This document shows positions 34,153 through 42,575 of a stretch of DNA of 64,000 nt, one piece after another. The DNA is taken from assembly GCF_004362515.1 (NCBI RefSeq), contig NZ_SNXU01000001.1, positions 2,480,001 through 2,544,000 on the forward strand, read 5' to 3'. Below the pieces are notes generated by a model. The model was given only the letters and a program-made list of their open reading frames with translations, was not told the DNA's origin and did no database searches. Source of the DNA: Actinokineospora alba. Lineage in GTDB: Bacteria > Actinomycetota > Actinomycetes > Mycobacteriales > Pseudonocardiaceae. Each line of letters opens with the position of its first letter. The first letter of the stretch is position 1. Position numbers and translations under genes: made by a program.

Positions 34153-35532
34153 GTGCAGTACGTCGACCACATCATCGACCTCGTCGGCGACACGCCGCTG
34201 GTCAAGCTGAACTCACTGGCCAAGGGTCTGGCTCCCACGGTGCTGGCCAAGGTCGAGTACTTCAACCCCGGCGGCAGCGTGAAAGACCGCATCGCCGTGC
34301 GGATGATCGACGCGGCGGAGAAGTCCGGCGCGCTCAAGCCCGGCGGCACGATCGTCGAGCCCACCTCCGGCAACACCGGCATCGGCCTGGCCCTGGTCGC
34401 CCAGCGCCGCGGCTACAAGTGTGTCTTCGTCTGCCCGGACAAGGTCAGCGAGGACAAGCGCAACGTCCTCAAGGCCTACGGCGCCGAGGTCGTGGTCTGC
34501 CCCACGGCCGTCGCCCCCGAGCACCCGGACTCCTACTACAACGTCTCCGACCGCCTGGTGCGCGAGATCGAGGGCGCCTGGAAGCCGGACCAGTACTCCA
34601 ACCAGGAGAACCCGCTCAGCCACTACTACTCGACCGGCCCCGAGCTGTGGACGCAGACCGAGGGCAAGATCACCCACTTCGTCGCGGGCGTCGGCACCGG
34701 CGGCACGATCTCCGGCACCGGCCGCTACCTCAAGGAGGTCAGCGACGGCCGGGTCCAGGTGATCGGCGCCGACCCCGAGGGCTCGGTGTACTCCGGCGGC
34801 ACCGGCAGGCCGTACCTCGTCGAGGGCGTCGGCGAGGACTTCTGGCCGACCGCGTACGACCGCGACGTCGCCGACGAGATCATCGCCGTGTCCGACGCGG
34901 AGTCCTTCCACATCACCCGCAGGCTCGCCCGCGAGGAAGGCCTGCTGGTCGGCGGCTCGTGCGGCATGGCCGCCGCGGCCGCGCTGCGCCTGGCCGGCCG
35001 CCTCGGCCCGGACGACGTCGTCGTCGTGCTGCTGCCCGACGGCGGCCGCGGCTACCTGTCCAAGGTGTTCAACGACTCGTGGATGGCCCAGTACGGCTTC
35101 CTGCCGCCCGAGCATTCCGGCGCCACCGTCGGCGACGTGCTCCGCCGCAAGAGCGCGTCTGGCCACTCGGTTCCCGAGTTCATCCACGCCCACCCGGGCG
35201 AGACCGTGGCCGACGCGGTCGCCGTGCTGCGCGAGTTCGGCGTCAGCCAGATGCCCGTGGTCAACGCGGAGCCGCCGGTCATGGCCGCCGAGGTCGTGGG
35301 CGCGGTCAACGAGCGCGACCTGCTCGACGCCCTGTTCACCGGCAAGGCCGCGCTGGCCGACCGGGTCGAGCAGCACATGTCCCCGCCGCTGCCGACCATC
35401 GGCGCGGGCGAGCAGGTCAGCGCCGCGATGGGCGCGCTGTCCTCGGCCGACGGCGCGCTGGTACTCGTCGACGGCAAGCCCGCGGGCGTGGTGACCAGGC
35501 AGGACCTCTTGGGTTTCCTGGCAGGCCGTTAA
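34153..35532 (+). CDS. cbs: Cystathionine beta-synthase
   Basis: PLP enzyme of 459 residues that condenses homocysteine with serine to cystathionine. GTG 34153 follows AAGGAG by five bases. The PLP lysine is Lys44 in GGSVKDRIA, the phosphate loop is GVGTGGTISGTGRYL, and the substrate loop EPTSGNTGIG. A pair of CBS domains occupies about 330-455, as in the mycobacterial enzyme, where they regulate stability or activity. With metB nearby it gives the reverse transsulfuration route from methionine to cysteine, which feeds mycothiol. Confidence 0.95.
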   Translation: MQYVDHIIDLVGDTPLVKLNSLAKGLAPTVLAKVEYFNPGGSVKDRIAVRMIDAAEKSGALKPGGTIVEPTSGNTGIGLALVAQRRGYKCVFVCPDKVSEDKRNVLKAYGAEVVVCPTAVAPEHPDSYYNVSDRLVREIEGAWKPDQYSNQENPLSHYYSTGPELWTQTEGKITHFVAGVGTGGTISGTGRYLKEVSDGRVQVIGADPEGSVYSGGTGRPYLVEGVGEDFWPTAYDRDVADEIIAVSDAESFHITRRLAREEGLLVGGSCGMAAAAALRLAGRLGPDDVVVVLLPDGGRGYLSKVFNDSWMAQYGFLPPEHSGATVGDVLRRKSASGHSVPEFIHAHPGETVADAVAVLREFGVSQMPVVNAEPPVMAAEVVGAVNERDLLDALFTGKAALADRVEQHMSPPLPTIGAGEQVSAAMGALSSADGALVLVDGKPAGVVTRQDLLGFLAGR

Positions 35533-35627
35533 CCGATTGTGGACGTAACCGACGCACTTCCGGCGTATCCGATAGCGTTACCGGCGATGCAATCTGACAT
35601 TCCAGGTCAAAAGGGGTGGGAAACCCG

Positions 35628-36974
35628 ATGAGTGCTCCCCAGCCGCCGAACGAGCCTTGGCAGGGCCAGCAGTGGCCTGGGCAGCCCGGCCCGGATCAAG
35701 GCCAGGCCCAGCAGCCCGGGCAGGGCTTTCCGCCCCCGCCAGAGCCCGCCGAACAGTACTCGGCGCCACCCGGTGACAACACCGGTGCCGACGGCGTCGA
35801 GCGGACCCAGGCCATCCGTCCTGGCCAGCCCCTCCCGAGTGCGAGCGGCGACGACGACAGCAGCGACCGCACCCAGGTCGTGCGGCCCGGACAGGGTGCT
35901 CCGTCGGGCAACCCCAACCAGGCCGAGGCGACCCAGATGGTGCCGCCCGGCTCCGTCCCGCAGTCCCCGCCCTACGCCCAGCCCGGCGCCCAGCAGTCGC
36001 CTCCCGGCGGCTTCGGGCAGCCCGGTCAGCCGGGTCAGTTCGGTCAGCAGCAGGGCTTCCCGCCGCCGCAGCAGCAGCATGGCGGGTTCCCGGGGCAGCA
36101 GCAGGGCTTCCAGCCCGGCGGCTACCCGCCGCCCGGATTCGCCCAGCAGGGCGGACTCGGCGGCCAGCCGAACTTCGGCGGTCCCGGTGCCAACACGGCG
36201 ATGATCTCGATGATCCTGCTCGGTGTCGTCGCGGTGCTCGGTCTGATCAGCGCGATCATCACGATCACGCTGTGGTCCGACATCGGCGGTGCGGCGTCGT
36301 CGGAGGTGAGCAGCGGCTGTTCGAGCCTGCCCGCAGACCTTCAGGCCGACTGCGAGCGGGCGGCGGAGCGGTTCGCAGAAGAAGTGAAGATCCCGTTCCG
36401 GTTCCACCTTTACATGATCATGTTCTTGCTGGGCTCGCTCGCGGCCATCGGTGGCGCGGCGCTGCTCTTCCTGAAGAAGAACCTCAACATCGCGCACTTC
36501 GTGGTGCTCGGCGGTGGTGCCCTCCTGGTCCTCACCTCGATCATCATCGCGATCGAGGGCGGCATGCCGGGTCGGGTCGTCACGCTCCTGATCTTCGGTC
36601 TGGCGATCGCGGGCGCGGGTGCGCTGGCGTTCTTCCCGCAGACCAAGGGCTACCTCTACGGCAGCGCGCCGCTGGGTGGTCCGGGCGGCGGATTCGGCGG
36701 TCCGCCGCAGGGTGGATTCGGCCAGCCGCAGCCTGGTTTCGGGCAGCCGCAGGGCTTCGGCCAGCCCCAGCAGGGCTTCGGCCAGCAGCCGCAGCAGGGT
36801 TTCGGTCAGCAGCAGCCGGGTGGCTACGGTCAGCCGCCGCAGACGCCGCCGCCCGGATTCCCGCCGCCGCACCAGCAGCAGCAGCCCGGTGGCTTCGGCG
36901 GTCCGCCGCCGCAGCAGGGATACGGCCAGCAGCCGCCTCCCGGTGGACAGCAGCAGCCGCCACAGCAGTGGTGA
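35628..36974 (+). CDS. Proline/glutamine-rich membrane protein (Pra-like position)
   Basis: Protein of 448 residues. ATG 35628 is used; GTG 35616 is in frame. The first 190 residues are low-complexity Pro/Gln/Gly-rich, two to four transmembrane helices span about 190-345, and the last 100 residues are again Gly/Phe/Gln/Pro repeats such as GFGQPQQGFGQ. Low-complexity tails on a membrane core may act as a surface or phase-separating scaffold; this is a guess. The proline-rich antigen gene pra (Rv1078) lies in this place in M. tuberculosis, between cbs and metB. Confidence 0.82.
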   Translation: MSAPQPPNEPWQGQQWPGQPGPDQGQAQQPGQGFPPPPEPAEQYSAPPGDNTGADGVERTQAIRPGQPLPSASGDDDSSDRTQVVRPGQGAPSGNPNQAEATQMVPPGSVPQSPPYAQPGAQQSPPGGFGQPGQPGQFGQQQGFPPPQQQHGGFPGQQQGFQPGGYPPPGFAQQGGLGGQPNFGGPGANTAMISMILLGVVAVLGLISAIITITLWSDIGGAASSEVSSGCSSLPADLQADCERAAERFAEEVKIPFRFHLYMIMFLLGSLAAIGGAALLFLKKNLNIAHFVVLGGGALLVLTSIIIAIEGGMPGRVVTLLIFGLAIAGAGALAFFPQTKGYLYGSAPLGGPGGGFGGPPQGGFGQPQPGFGQPQGFGQPQQGFGQQPQQGFGQQQPGGYGQPPQTPPPGFPPPHQQQQPGGFGGPPPQQGYGQQPPPGGQQQPPQQW

Positions 36975-36981
36975 ACTAGCG

Positions 36982-37021
36982 ACGGCGGTGGTTTCGATTC
37001 GTTCGAAACCACCGCCGTTTT
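36982..37021 (+). terminator. Rho-independent terminator
   Basis: A 16-bp perfect stem (36982-36997 with 37003-37018) with a 5-base loop and a TTT tail, directly after the Pra-like gene. Confidence 0.92.
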
Positions 37022-37137
37022 GCTGTCCGACGAACTGCGCGTGATCCAGACAGCCGCATCGTGGCCGGCCGTTTTCGGCCAGGCCCATCGTCATTTCCGA
37101 TAAGGTCTCGCCCCAACCGACCGTTGGGGGAGTGCAC

Positions 37138-37683
37138 ATGACCTATTCGCCGGGATATCCGCAAGCACCGGGATATCCACCCGCACCGGGATATCCGCCC
37201 CAGCGAACCGCGCCGTCCGGCCTGGCGGTGTTCGCCGCGGTCAGCGCTCTCGTCAGCGGTGCCGTCCTGCTCTACCTGGTTGTGGACGCCGCCGTCCTCT
37301 TCGGCGACTACGGCTTCGGCAACCTGCCCACGGAGCTCTACGTGATCCTGGGCTGGCAGCTGCTGGCAGGCCTGCTCCTCGAACTCGGTGGCGTCCTGAC
37401 TATCGCGCGCAAGAGTGCCGGGCCGACGCTCGTGATCATCGGGGCACTCGGCGCCCTCAGTGCGGTGGTGATGGAGCCCGTCCTCCTCCACCTCGACTTC
37501 GGTCGCTTCTTCGCCTCGCTCTTCAACTTCGGGCACCTGCGGTCGATTCTGGTCGTCATCGCGCTGGTCGAGGCCGCGTCCGCGCTGCTGTTCGCGATGA
37601 TGCCCGCGACGAGGGAGTCGACCCGCGCCACGCCACCGGCGCCCGCCGGGTATGTGCCGGGCGGACACCAACCGGGATGGTGA
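37138..37683 (+). CDS. Four-helix membrane protein with Tyr/Pro repeats, paralogue 1
   Basis: Protein of 181 residues with GGGGGAG six bases before ATG 37138. The N-terminal tail repeats PGYPQAPGYPPAPGYPPQ, and four transmembrane helices follow. It is clearly a paralogue of the next gene: both share the pattern GFGNLP/GFRDVP, a following helix, IARKSAGP/FARKDAGP and a LIIGA helix ending in EPVLL/EPLII. No function is known. The DNA of the tail repeats the 8-mer CCGGGATAT three times or so. Confidence 0.8.
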   Translation: MTYSPGYPQAPGYPPAPGYPPQRTAPSGLAVFAAVSALVSGAVLLYLVVDAAVLFGDYGFGNLPTELYVILGWQLLAGLLLELGGVLTIARKSAGPTLVIIGALGALSAVVMEPVLLHLDFGRFFASLFNFGHLRSILVVIALVEAASALLFAMMPATRESTRATPPAPAGYVPGGHQPGW

Positions 37684-37712
37684 ACGGCGAGGTCGGACGG
37701 ACAGGACGGGCG

Positions 37713-38216
37713 ATGGACTACCCGCGGGGATTTTCGAGCGAACCCGCCATGGGGTATCCCCCTGTGCGGCCCGCCACCCCGGTGACCGCGGTGCTGGCGG
37801 GCGCGTGCGCGCTGGCCACCGCGGGCGCGCTGCTGGTGGAGACCGTCAACGTCACCTCGACGTTCGCCGAGATCGGGTTCCGCGATGTCCCGGTCAACGT
37901 GCTCGGCATCGTGGTCGGCCGGTTCCTGGCCGCGCTGTTCCTGGTCGTCGGCGCGGGCCTCATCTTCGCCCGCAAAGACGCCGGTCCGGTGCTGACGATC
38001 ATCGGCGCACCCTGGGGTGTGGCGTCGATCCTGCTCGAGCCGCTGATCATCGAGGTGCCGCTCGACCTCTACCTCGGCGTCCTGTTCAGCTTCGAGCTGC
38101 TCGACCCGGGCCTGCTCGCCTTCTCGCTGATATCGGCTCCGATAGCACTGCTGCTCACGCTGCTGCCGTCGACGTCGCGGTGGGTCCGGGGTGGCGGGCC
38201 GCGCCCCCGGCGGTGA
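37713..38216 (+). CDS. Four-helix membrane protein, paralogue 2
   Basis: Protein of 167 residues from ATG 37713, chosen for an AGGA seven bases upstream and because the start then matches the Tyr/Pro-rich beginning of its paralogue; ATG 37677 or GTG 37680 (overlapping the previous stop) are possible. A short tail MDYPRGFSSEPAMGYPP leads into four hydrophobic helices. It is a tandem duplicate of the preceding gene. Function unknown. It ends 19 bases before metB. Confidence 0.75.
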   Translation: MDYPRGFSSEPAMGYPPVRPATPVTAVLAGACALATAGALLVETVNVTSTFAEIGFRDVPVNVLGIVVGRFLAALFLVVGAGLIFARKDAGPVLTIIGAPWGVASILLEPLIIEVPLDLYLGVLFSFELLDPGLLAFSLISAPIALLLTLLPSTSRWVRGGGPRPRR

Positions 38217-38235
38217 GTGGTCGTAGCCTGGACCC

Positions 38236-39387
38236 ATGGCTGACGACTCTGCCCGCTGGGGCTTCGAAACCCGGGCTATCCACGCGGGGCAGGACCCCGA
38301 CCCGCGCACCGGCGCGGTGATCGTGCCGATCTACCAGACCTCGACCTTCGCCCAGGACGGCGTGGGCGGTCTGCGGGAAGGCTACGAGTACTCGCGCACG
38401 GCGAACCCGACGCGCACCGCGCTGGAGACGGCGCTGGCGTCGCTGGAGGGCGGCGCGCACGGACTGGCGTTCGCCTCCGGCATGGCCGCCTCCGACGTCG
38501 CGCTGCGCAGCATGACGCGTCCCGGTGACCACGTGATCCTCGGCAACGACGCCTACGGCGGCACGTTCCGGCTGATCGACAAGGTCATGACCCTGTGGGG
38601 CGTGGAGTACTCCGCGGTCGACCTGTCCGACCTGGACGCGACCCGGGCGGCGCTGCGGCCGACCACGAAGGTCATCTGGTCGGAGACCCCGACCAACCCG
38701 CTGCTCGGCATCGCCGACATCGCCGCGCTGGCCGCGATCGCCACCGAGGGCGGCGCGAAGCTGGTCATCGACAACACCTTCGCCACCCCGTACCTGCAGG
38801 CGCCGCTGAGCCTGGGCGCCGACGTGGTGCTGCACTCGACGACGAAGTACCTCGGCGGCCACTCCGACGTGGTCGGCGGCGCCCTGGTCACCTCGGACTC
38901 CGAGCTCAACGACCAGTTCGCGTTCCTGCGCAACGCCGCGGGCGCGGTCCCCGGCCCGTTCGACTCGTGGCTGACCCTGCGCGGCGCGAAGACGCTGGCG
39001 CTGCGGATGGAGCGGCACAGCGACAACGCCGAGCGGATCGTCGAGACGCTGCTGCGCAGCGACAAGATCAGCAAGGTGTACTACCCGGGCCTGAGCGACC
39101 ACCCGGGCCACGAGATCGCCGCCAAGCAGATGCGCCGCTTCGGCGGGATGATCTCGTTCTCGGTGGCCGGGGGCGAGCAGGCCGCGCTGGACCTGGTCTC
39201 GCGCACCAAGCTGTTCACCCTGGGCGAGTCCCTGGGCGGCATCGAGTCGCTGATCGAGCACCCGGGCCGGATGACCCACGCCAGCACCGCGGGCTCACCC
39301 CTGCAGGTCCCCGCCGACCTCGTCCGCCTCTCCGTAGGCATCGAGGACAGCACCGACCTAATCCAAGACCTCGTCTCCGCCCTCTAA
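38236..39387 (+). CDS. metB: Cystathionine gamma-synthase/gamma-lyase
   Basis: PLP enzyme of 383 residues of the Cys/Met metabolism family. The PLP lysine is Lys204 in STTKYLGGHSD, and the family's YSRTANPTR lies at 52-60. In actinobacteria this gene next to cbs acts mainly as a gamma-lyase (cystathionine to cysteine), although it is often named metB; the two reactions cannot be told apart by eye. Together with cbs it forms the transsulfuration pair of the conserved block. It ends six bases before a long inverted-repeat element. Confidence 0.93.
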   Translation: MADDSARWGFETRAIHAGQDPDPRTGAVIVPIYQTSTFAQDGVGGLREGYEYSRTANPTRTALETALASLEGGAHGLAFASGMAASDVALRSMTRPGDHVILGNDAYGGTFRLIDKVMTLWGVEYSAVDLSDLDATRAALRPTTKVIWSETPTNPLLGIADIAALAAIATEGGAKLVIDNTFATPYLQAPLSLGADVVLHSTTKYLGGHSDVVGGALVTSDSELNDQFAFLRNAAGAVPGPFDSWLTLRGAKTLALRMERHSDNAERIVETLLRSDKISKVYYPGLSDHPGHEIAAKQMRRFGGMISFSVAGGEQAALDLVSRTKLFTLGESLGGIESLIEHPGRMTHASTAGSPLQVPADLVRLSVGIEDSTDLIQDLVSAL

Positions 39388-39393
39388 CCGGCC

Positions 39394-39601
39394 GCGAGTC
39401 GCCCCTTCCAGCAAACGAGTCGCCCCCTCCGGCAAGTGAGTTCAACACTCCGGCAACTGAGTTCAACCTTCAGGCAGGCGAACAGAGTTTCGGGGTCGCC
39501 GAAAGTGCGGCGAACCGCTGCGCGAAGGTTGAACTCACTTGCCGGAGTGTTGAACTCACTTGCCGGAGGGGGCGACTCGTTCGCCGGAAGGGGCGACTCG
39601 C
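39394..39601. repeat. Long inverted-repeat element A (78-bp arms)
   Basis: Arms at 39394-39471 and 39524-39601 are reverse complements with three mismatches, separated by 52 bases. Each arm is itself built of 21-bp tandem units of the form YGAGTYSMMC...CCGGCAAR (two with GAGTCGCCCC, two with GAGTTCAAC). The element lies exactly between the ends of convergent genes. A relative with 62-bp perfect arms is at 41825-41992. It can form a very strong hairpin and may serve as a terminator, but its size suggests a palindromic repeat family. Confidence 0.95.
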
Positions 39602-39604
39602 GCG

Positions 39605-39853
39605 TTAGGGGGCTTGGCGGAAGGGGTCTACGCCGGGGGTGGCGGTCGGCGCGGGGGCCGGGGCGGCGGGGAGGTCGGCGGGGTTGAGGCAGCCGCCGAC
39701 GAGTTCGACCTGGTCGCCGGTGGCGACGAAGTGCCCGGGCTCAGCGCAGGCGGCGGTGCTCACCGTGAACACGGCCACCCCGGCCAGTGCCGCGGCGGCG
39801 CCCATGGCGGCCGCGAGCGACGCGACACCCGTTAGCCGGGTTCCGAAGGCCAT
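39605..39853 (-). CDS. Small exported hypothetical protein
   Basis: Protein of 82 residues with an N-terminal hydrophobic segment (residues 9-33) that could be a signal peptide or anchor. Two cysteines (AACAEPGHF and GGCLNPAD) could form a disulfide in a small domain. The tail is Pro/Ala/Thr-rich. The start is ATG 39853. It ends three bases from inverted-repeat element A. No family is recognised, and the gene call rests on signal-peptide logic and codon use. Confidence 0.6.
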   Translation of the reverse strand: MAFGTRLTGVASLAAAMGAAAALAGVAVFTVSTAACAEPGHFVATGDQVELVGGCLNPADLPAAPAPAPTATPGVDPFRQAP

Positions 39854-39929
39854 AGCGCTGTCTCCCCACTCATATTCCGCGCCCCGAGGGTACCTGCCTC
39901 AAGCGAGTGATACCTGAGGAGCAGCTGAG

Positions 39930-39969
39930 TGTGGCCCCCATCCGACGCCGTTGTCGGATGGGGGCCACA
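39930..39969. terminator. Terminator after hppD
   Basis: A perfect 17-bp stem (39930-39946 with 39953-39969) and 6-base loop, 15 bases beyond the hppD stop on the minus strand. It lacks a long T-run. Confidence 0.85.
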
Positions 39970-39983
39970 GTCTTCAGCGGGTT

Positions 39984-41186
39984 TTACAGGTTGCCCCGGC
40001 GCTCCTGCTCGCGCTCGATGGCCTCGAACAGGGCCTTGAAGTTGCCCTTGCCGAAGCCGAGCGAACCGTGCCGCTCGATCATCTCGTAGAAGACCGTCGG
40101 CCGGTCGCCGATCGGCTTGGTGAAGATCTGCAGGAGGTACCCGTCCTCGTCGCGGTCGACCAGGATCGCGTTCTCCTTGAGCAGCTCGATCGGCACCCGG
40201 ACCTCGCCGATGCGGGCGCGCAGCTCGGGGTCCTCGTAGTAGGAGTCCGGGATGTCGAGGAACTCGACGCCCGCGGCGCGCATCGCGGTGACCGTGGCGA
40301 TGATGTCGTTGGTGGCCAAGGCGATGTGCTGGCAGCCGGGGCCGCCGTAGAACTCGAGGTACTCGTCGATCTGCGACTTCTTCTTCGCGATCGCCGGCTC
40401 GTTGAGCGGGAACTTGACCCGGTGGTTGCCGTTGGAGACAACCTTGCTCATCAGCGCCGAGTACTCGGTGGCGATGTCGTCGCCGACGAACTCCGCCATG
40501 TTCACGAAGCCCATGACGCGGTTGTACCAGTCGACCCAGTAGTCCATCTTGCCGAGCTCGACGTTGCCGACACAGTGGTCGATGGCCTGGAACAGCCGCT
40601 TCGGCGCGTCGGCGGGCTTGCGGTAGGAGCCCGTCTTCGCGACGTATCCGGGCAGGTAGGGCCCGGTGTAGCGGGACCGGTCCACCAGGGTGTGGCGGGT
40701 CCGGCCGTAGGTGGCGATGGCGGCGGTGCGGATGGTGCCGTGCTCATCGGTGACGTCGTTGGGCTCTTCGAGGATGATCGCGCCTTCGGCCCGGGCGTGC
40801 TCGACGCACTTGTCGACGTCCGGCACGGCCAGGGCGAGGTCGACGACGCCATCGCCGTGCTCGCGGTGGTGGTCGAGCAGCGGGCTGCCGGGGCGCACGC
40901 CGCCCTTGATGACGAAGCGGGCCGATCCGGACTTCAGCACGAACGACTTGTGGTCGGTGTTGCCGGTCTCCGGGCCCGAGTAGGCGACGAGCTCCATGCC
41001 GAACGCGGCCTGATAGAACAGCGCGGTCTGCGTGGCGTTGCCGACGACGAACACGACGGCGTCCATCGCGTTCACGGGGAACGGATCACGGCTCTCGTCA
41101 TAGTCGACGAGGCCGACGAGCTGGCGGAGCTGGTCGTAGCTCACCTCGTCCATGCCCAGTTCGCTGCGGCCGAGGGTCCCAGTCAT
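39984..41186 (-). CDS. hppD: 4-Hydroxyphenylpyruvate dioxygenase
   Basis: Iron(II) dioxygenase of 400 residues converting 4-hydroxyphenylpyruvate to homogentisate in tyrosine breakdown. Iron ligands are visible with the right spacing: His204 in AIDHCVGN, His287 in GCQHIALAT and Glu368 in VFYEMIERH. The C-terminal GSLGFGKGNFKALFEAIE helix that closes the active site is intact. No homogentisate dioxygenase gene is adjacent. The divergent Lrp-type gene is a likely regulator, as both start within a 153-base shared region. Confidence 0.96.
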   Translation of the reverse strand: MTGTLGRSELGMDEVSYDQLRQLVGLVDYDESRDPFPVNAMDAVVFVVGNATQTALFYQAAFGMELVAYSGPETGNTDHKSFVLKSGSARFVIKGGVRPGSPLLDHHREHGDGVVDLALAVPDVDKCVEHARAEGAIILEEPNDVTDEHGTIRTAAIATYGRTRHTLVDRSRYTGPYLPGYVAKTGSYRKPADAPKRLFQAIDHCVGNVELGKMDYWVDWYNRVMGFVNMAEFVGDDIATEYSALMSKVVSNGNHRVKFPLNEPAIAKKKSQIDEYLEFYGGPGCQHIALATNDIIATVTAMRAAGVEFLDIPDSYYEDPELRARIGEVRVPIELLKENAILVDRDEDGYLLQIFTKPIGDRPTVFYEMIERHGSLGFGKGNFKALFEAIEREQERRGNL

Positions 41187-41339
41187 CGCGTCCTCCTGCG
41201 TCTTCCTTCAGTGCGGTATTTCTGAGCATCATTCGACAAGACACCCTGCGCAACAGTCCCTTTGTTCACAGGGCAATCTGCTCAGTGTTGGAAGGGTCTA
41301 AGCTGGCAAAGTGGGCACTGTGACCAGGAGGTGACTGGG

Positions 41340-41822
41340 GTGTCGGATGATCACGGGGATGTGCTCGACGTCCTTGACGCCAGATTGCTCTTGCTGTTGA
41401 CCGACGAACCGCGGCTGGGCGTGCTCGAATGCTCGCGCAGGCTCGGCGTCGCGCGGGGCACGGTGCAAGCCCGGATGGACCGCCTGGAGCGGCGCGGCGT
41501 GCTCGGCGGGTTTCCGCCGGCGCTCGACCTCGCGGCGATGGGCTACGGGCTGACGGCGTTCGCGGTGCTGGAGATCGCGCAGGGCAGGCGGATCGAGGTG
41601 GCCGAGCGGCTGCGGGCGATCCACGAGGTGTGCGAGGTGCACGCCACCACGGGCCAGGGCGACCTGCTCGTGCGGATGGTGGCCAGGGACAACGCCGACC
41701 TGCAGCGGGTCATCGACCGCGTGGTGAACGTCGAGTGGGTGCAGCGCACCTCGACTTCGATCGCTTTGTCCACCCCGGTGCCGATGCGCGTCCGGCCCTT
41801 ACTCGAACGCATCGTGCGGTGA
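41340..41822 (+). CDS. Lrp/AsnC family transcriptional regulator
   Basis: Regulator of 160 residues. GTG 41340 follows AGGAGGTGA by five bases. The N-terminal winged helix reads VLECSRRLGVARGTVQARMDRLERRGVL; the C-terminal RAM ligand domain spans about 75-150 with VHATTGQGDLLVRM. It is divergent from hppD, which suggests control by tyrosine or a related aromatic compound. A TTA leucine codon lies at 41799-41801 near the 3' end, so full expression may need a UUA-reading tRNA. Confidence 0.92.
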   Translation: MSDDHGDVLDVLDARLLLLLTDEPRLGVLECSRRLGVARGTVQARMDRLERRGVLGGFPPALDLAAMGYGLTAFAVLEIAQGRRIEVAERLRAIHEVCEVHATTGQGDLLVRMVARDNADLQRVIDRVVNVEWVQRTSTSIALSTPVPMRVRPLLERIVR

Positions 41823-41824
41823 TA

Positions 41825-41992
41825 CGCGAGTCGCCCCTTCCAGCAAACGAGTCGCCCCTTCCGGCAAGTGAGTTCAACATTCAGGCGCGCGATTCAATCC
41901 AGGCGGCCGTGCGGGCACCTGGGGTCCGCGGCCTGAATGTTGAACTCACTTGCCGGAAGGGGCGACTCGTTTGCTGGAAGGGGCGACTCGCG
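41825..41992. repeat. Long inverted-repeat element B (62-bp perfect arms)
   Basis: Arms 41825-41886 and 41931-41992 are perfect reverse complements with a 44-base spacer. The arm contains two 21-bp units with GAGTCGCCCCTTCC and one with GAGTTCAACATTC, the same unit family as element A. It fills the gap between the convergent Lrp gene and greA. A perfect 62-bp palindromic arm pair is unusual because long palindromes are unstable, so it is probably recent or kept by gene conversion. Confidence 0.96.
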
Positions 41993-42008
41993 GGTGGGTC
42001 AGGCGCGG

Positions 42009-42497
42009 TCAGCCGCTGTAGGGGACTGCCTTGGTCAGCGTGACTTTTTGGATCTTGCCGCTGGGCAGTGCGTACTCGCGGGTCTCGCCTTCCTTGGCAC
42101 CGAGCAAGGCGCGACCCAGCGGCGACTCGGGGGAGTAGACCTCGAGCTCGCCCTCGCTGCCTTCCTCGCGGGTGGCGAGCAGGAACTGCTCCTCGTCGTC
42201 GTCGCCCTCGTAGCGGACCGTCAACACCATGCCCGGCTCGGCGACGCCGTCGTTGGACGGGGCTTCGCCGACCTTCGCTCCGCGAAGCAGCTCCTGCAGA
42301 TGCCGGATCCGGGCCTCCTGCTGCCCCTGCTCTTCACGGGCCGCGTGGTAGCCCCCGTTTTCCTTGAGGTCACCCTCCTCGCGGCTGGTGTTGATCTTCT
42401 GCGCGATGACCGGGCGGTTCTCAATCAGCTCGTCGAGCTCGTGCTTGAGCCGGTTGTAGGCCTCCTGGGTCAACCAGGTCACCTGGGTGTCGCTCAC
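42009..42497 (-). CDS. greA: Transcription elongation factor GreA
   Basis: Protein of 162 residues that rescues backtracked RNA polymerase by stimulating transcript cleavage. GTG 42497 gives the start VSDTQVTWLTQE, as in mycobacterial GreA. The N-terminal coiled coil ends in the tip acidic pair Asp43 and Glu46 (REEGDLKENGGY). The C-terminal domain has ESPLGRALLG. The gene has a promoter and a terminator-like hairpin about 80-125 bases upstream, which suggests leader control. Confidence 0.96.
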   Translation of the reverse strand: MSDTQVTWLTQEAYNRLKHELDELIENRPVIAQKINTSREEGDLKENGGYHAAREEQGQQEARIRHLQELLRGAKVGEAPSNDGVAEPGMVLTVRYEGDDDEEQFLLATREEGSEGELEVYSPESPLGRALLGAKEGETREYALPSGKIQKVTLTKAVPYSG

Positions 42498-42575
42498 GGT
42501 CACCAACTCCTCGTCGTACTCCGGGCCCGTGGTTACGGGCCGGCAGTCCCGGGCTTCGTCGAGCACCCGGAATGG

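Noticed and set aside
34116..35597. A 493-codon plus-strand frame over cbs
   Set aside because: Arg/Pro/Gly-rich out-of-frame shadow of cbs, typical of GC-rich DNA.
39394..39601. Reading frames with repeated ESPLPANESPLPASEF-type peptides
   Set aside because: They are translations of the 21-bp repeat units inside the inverted-repeat elements, not proteins.
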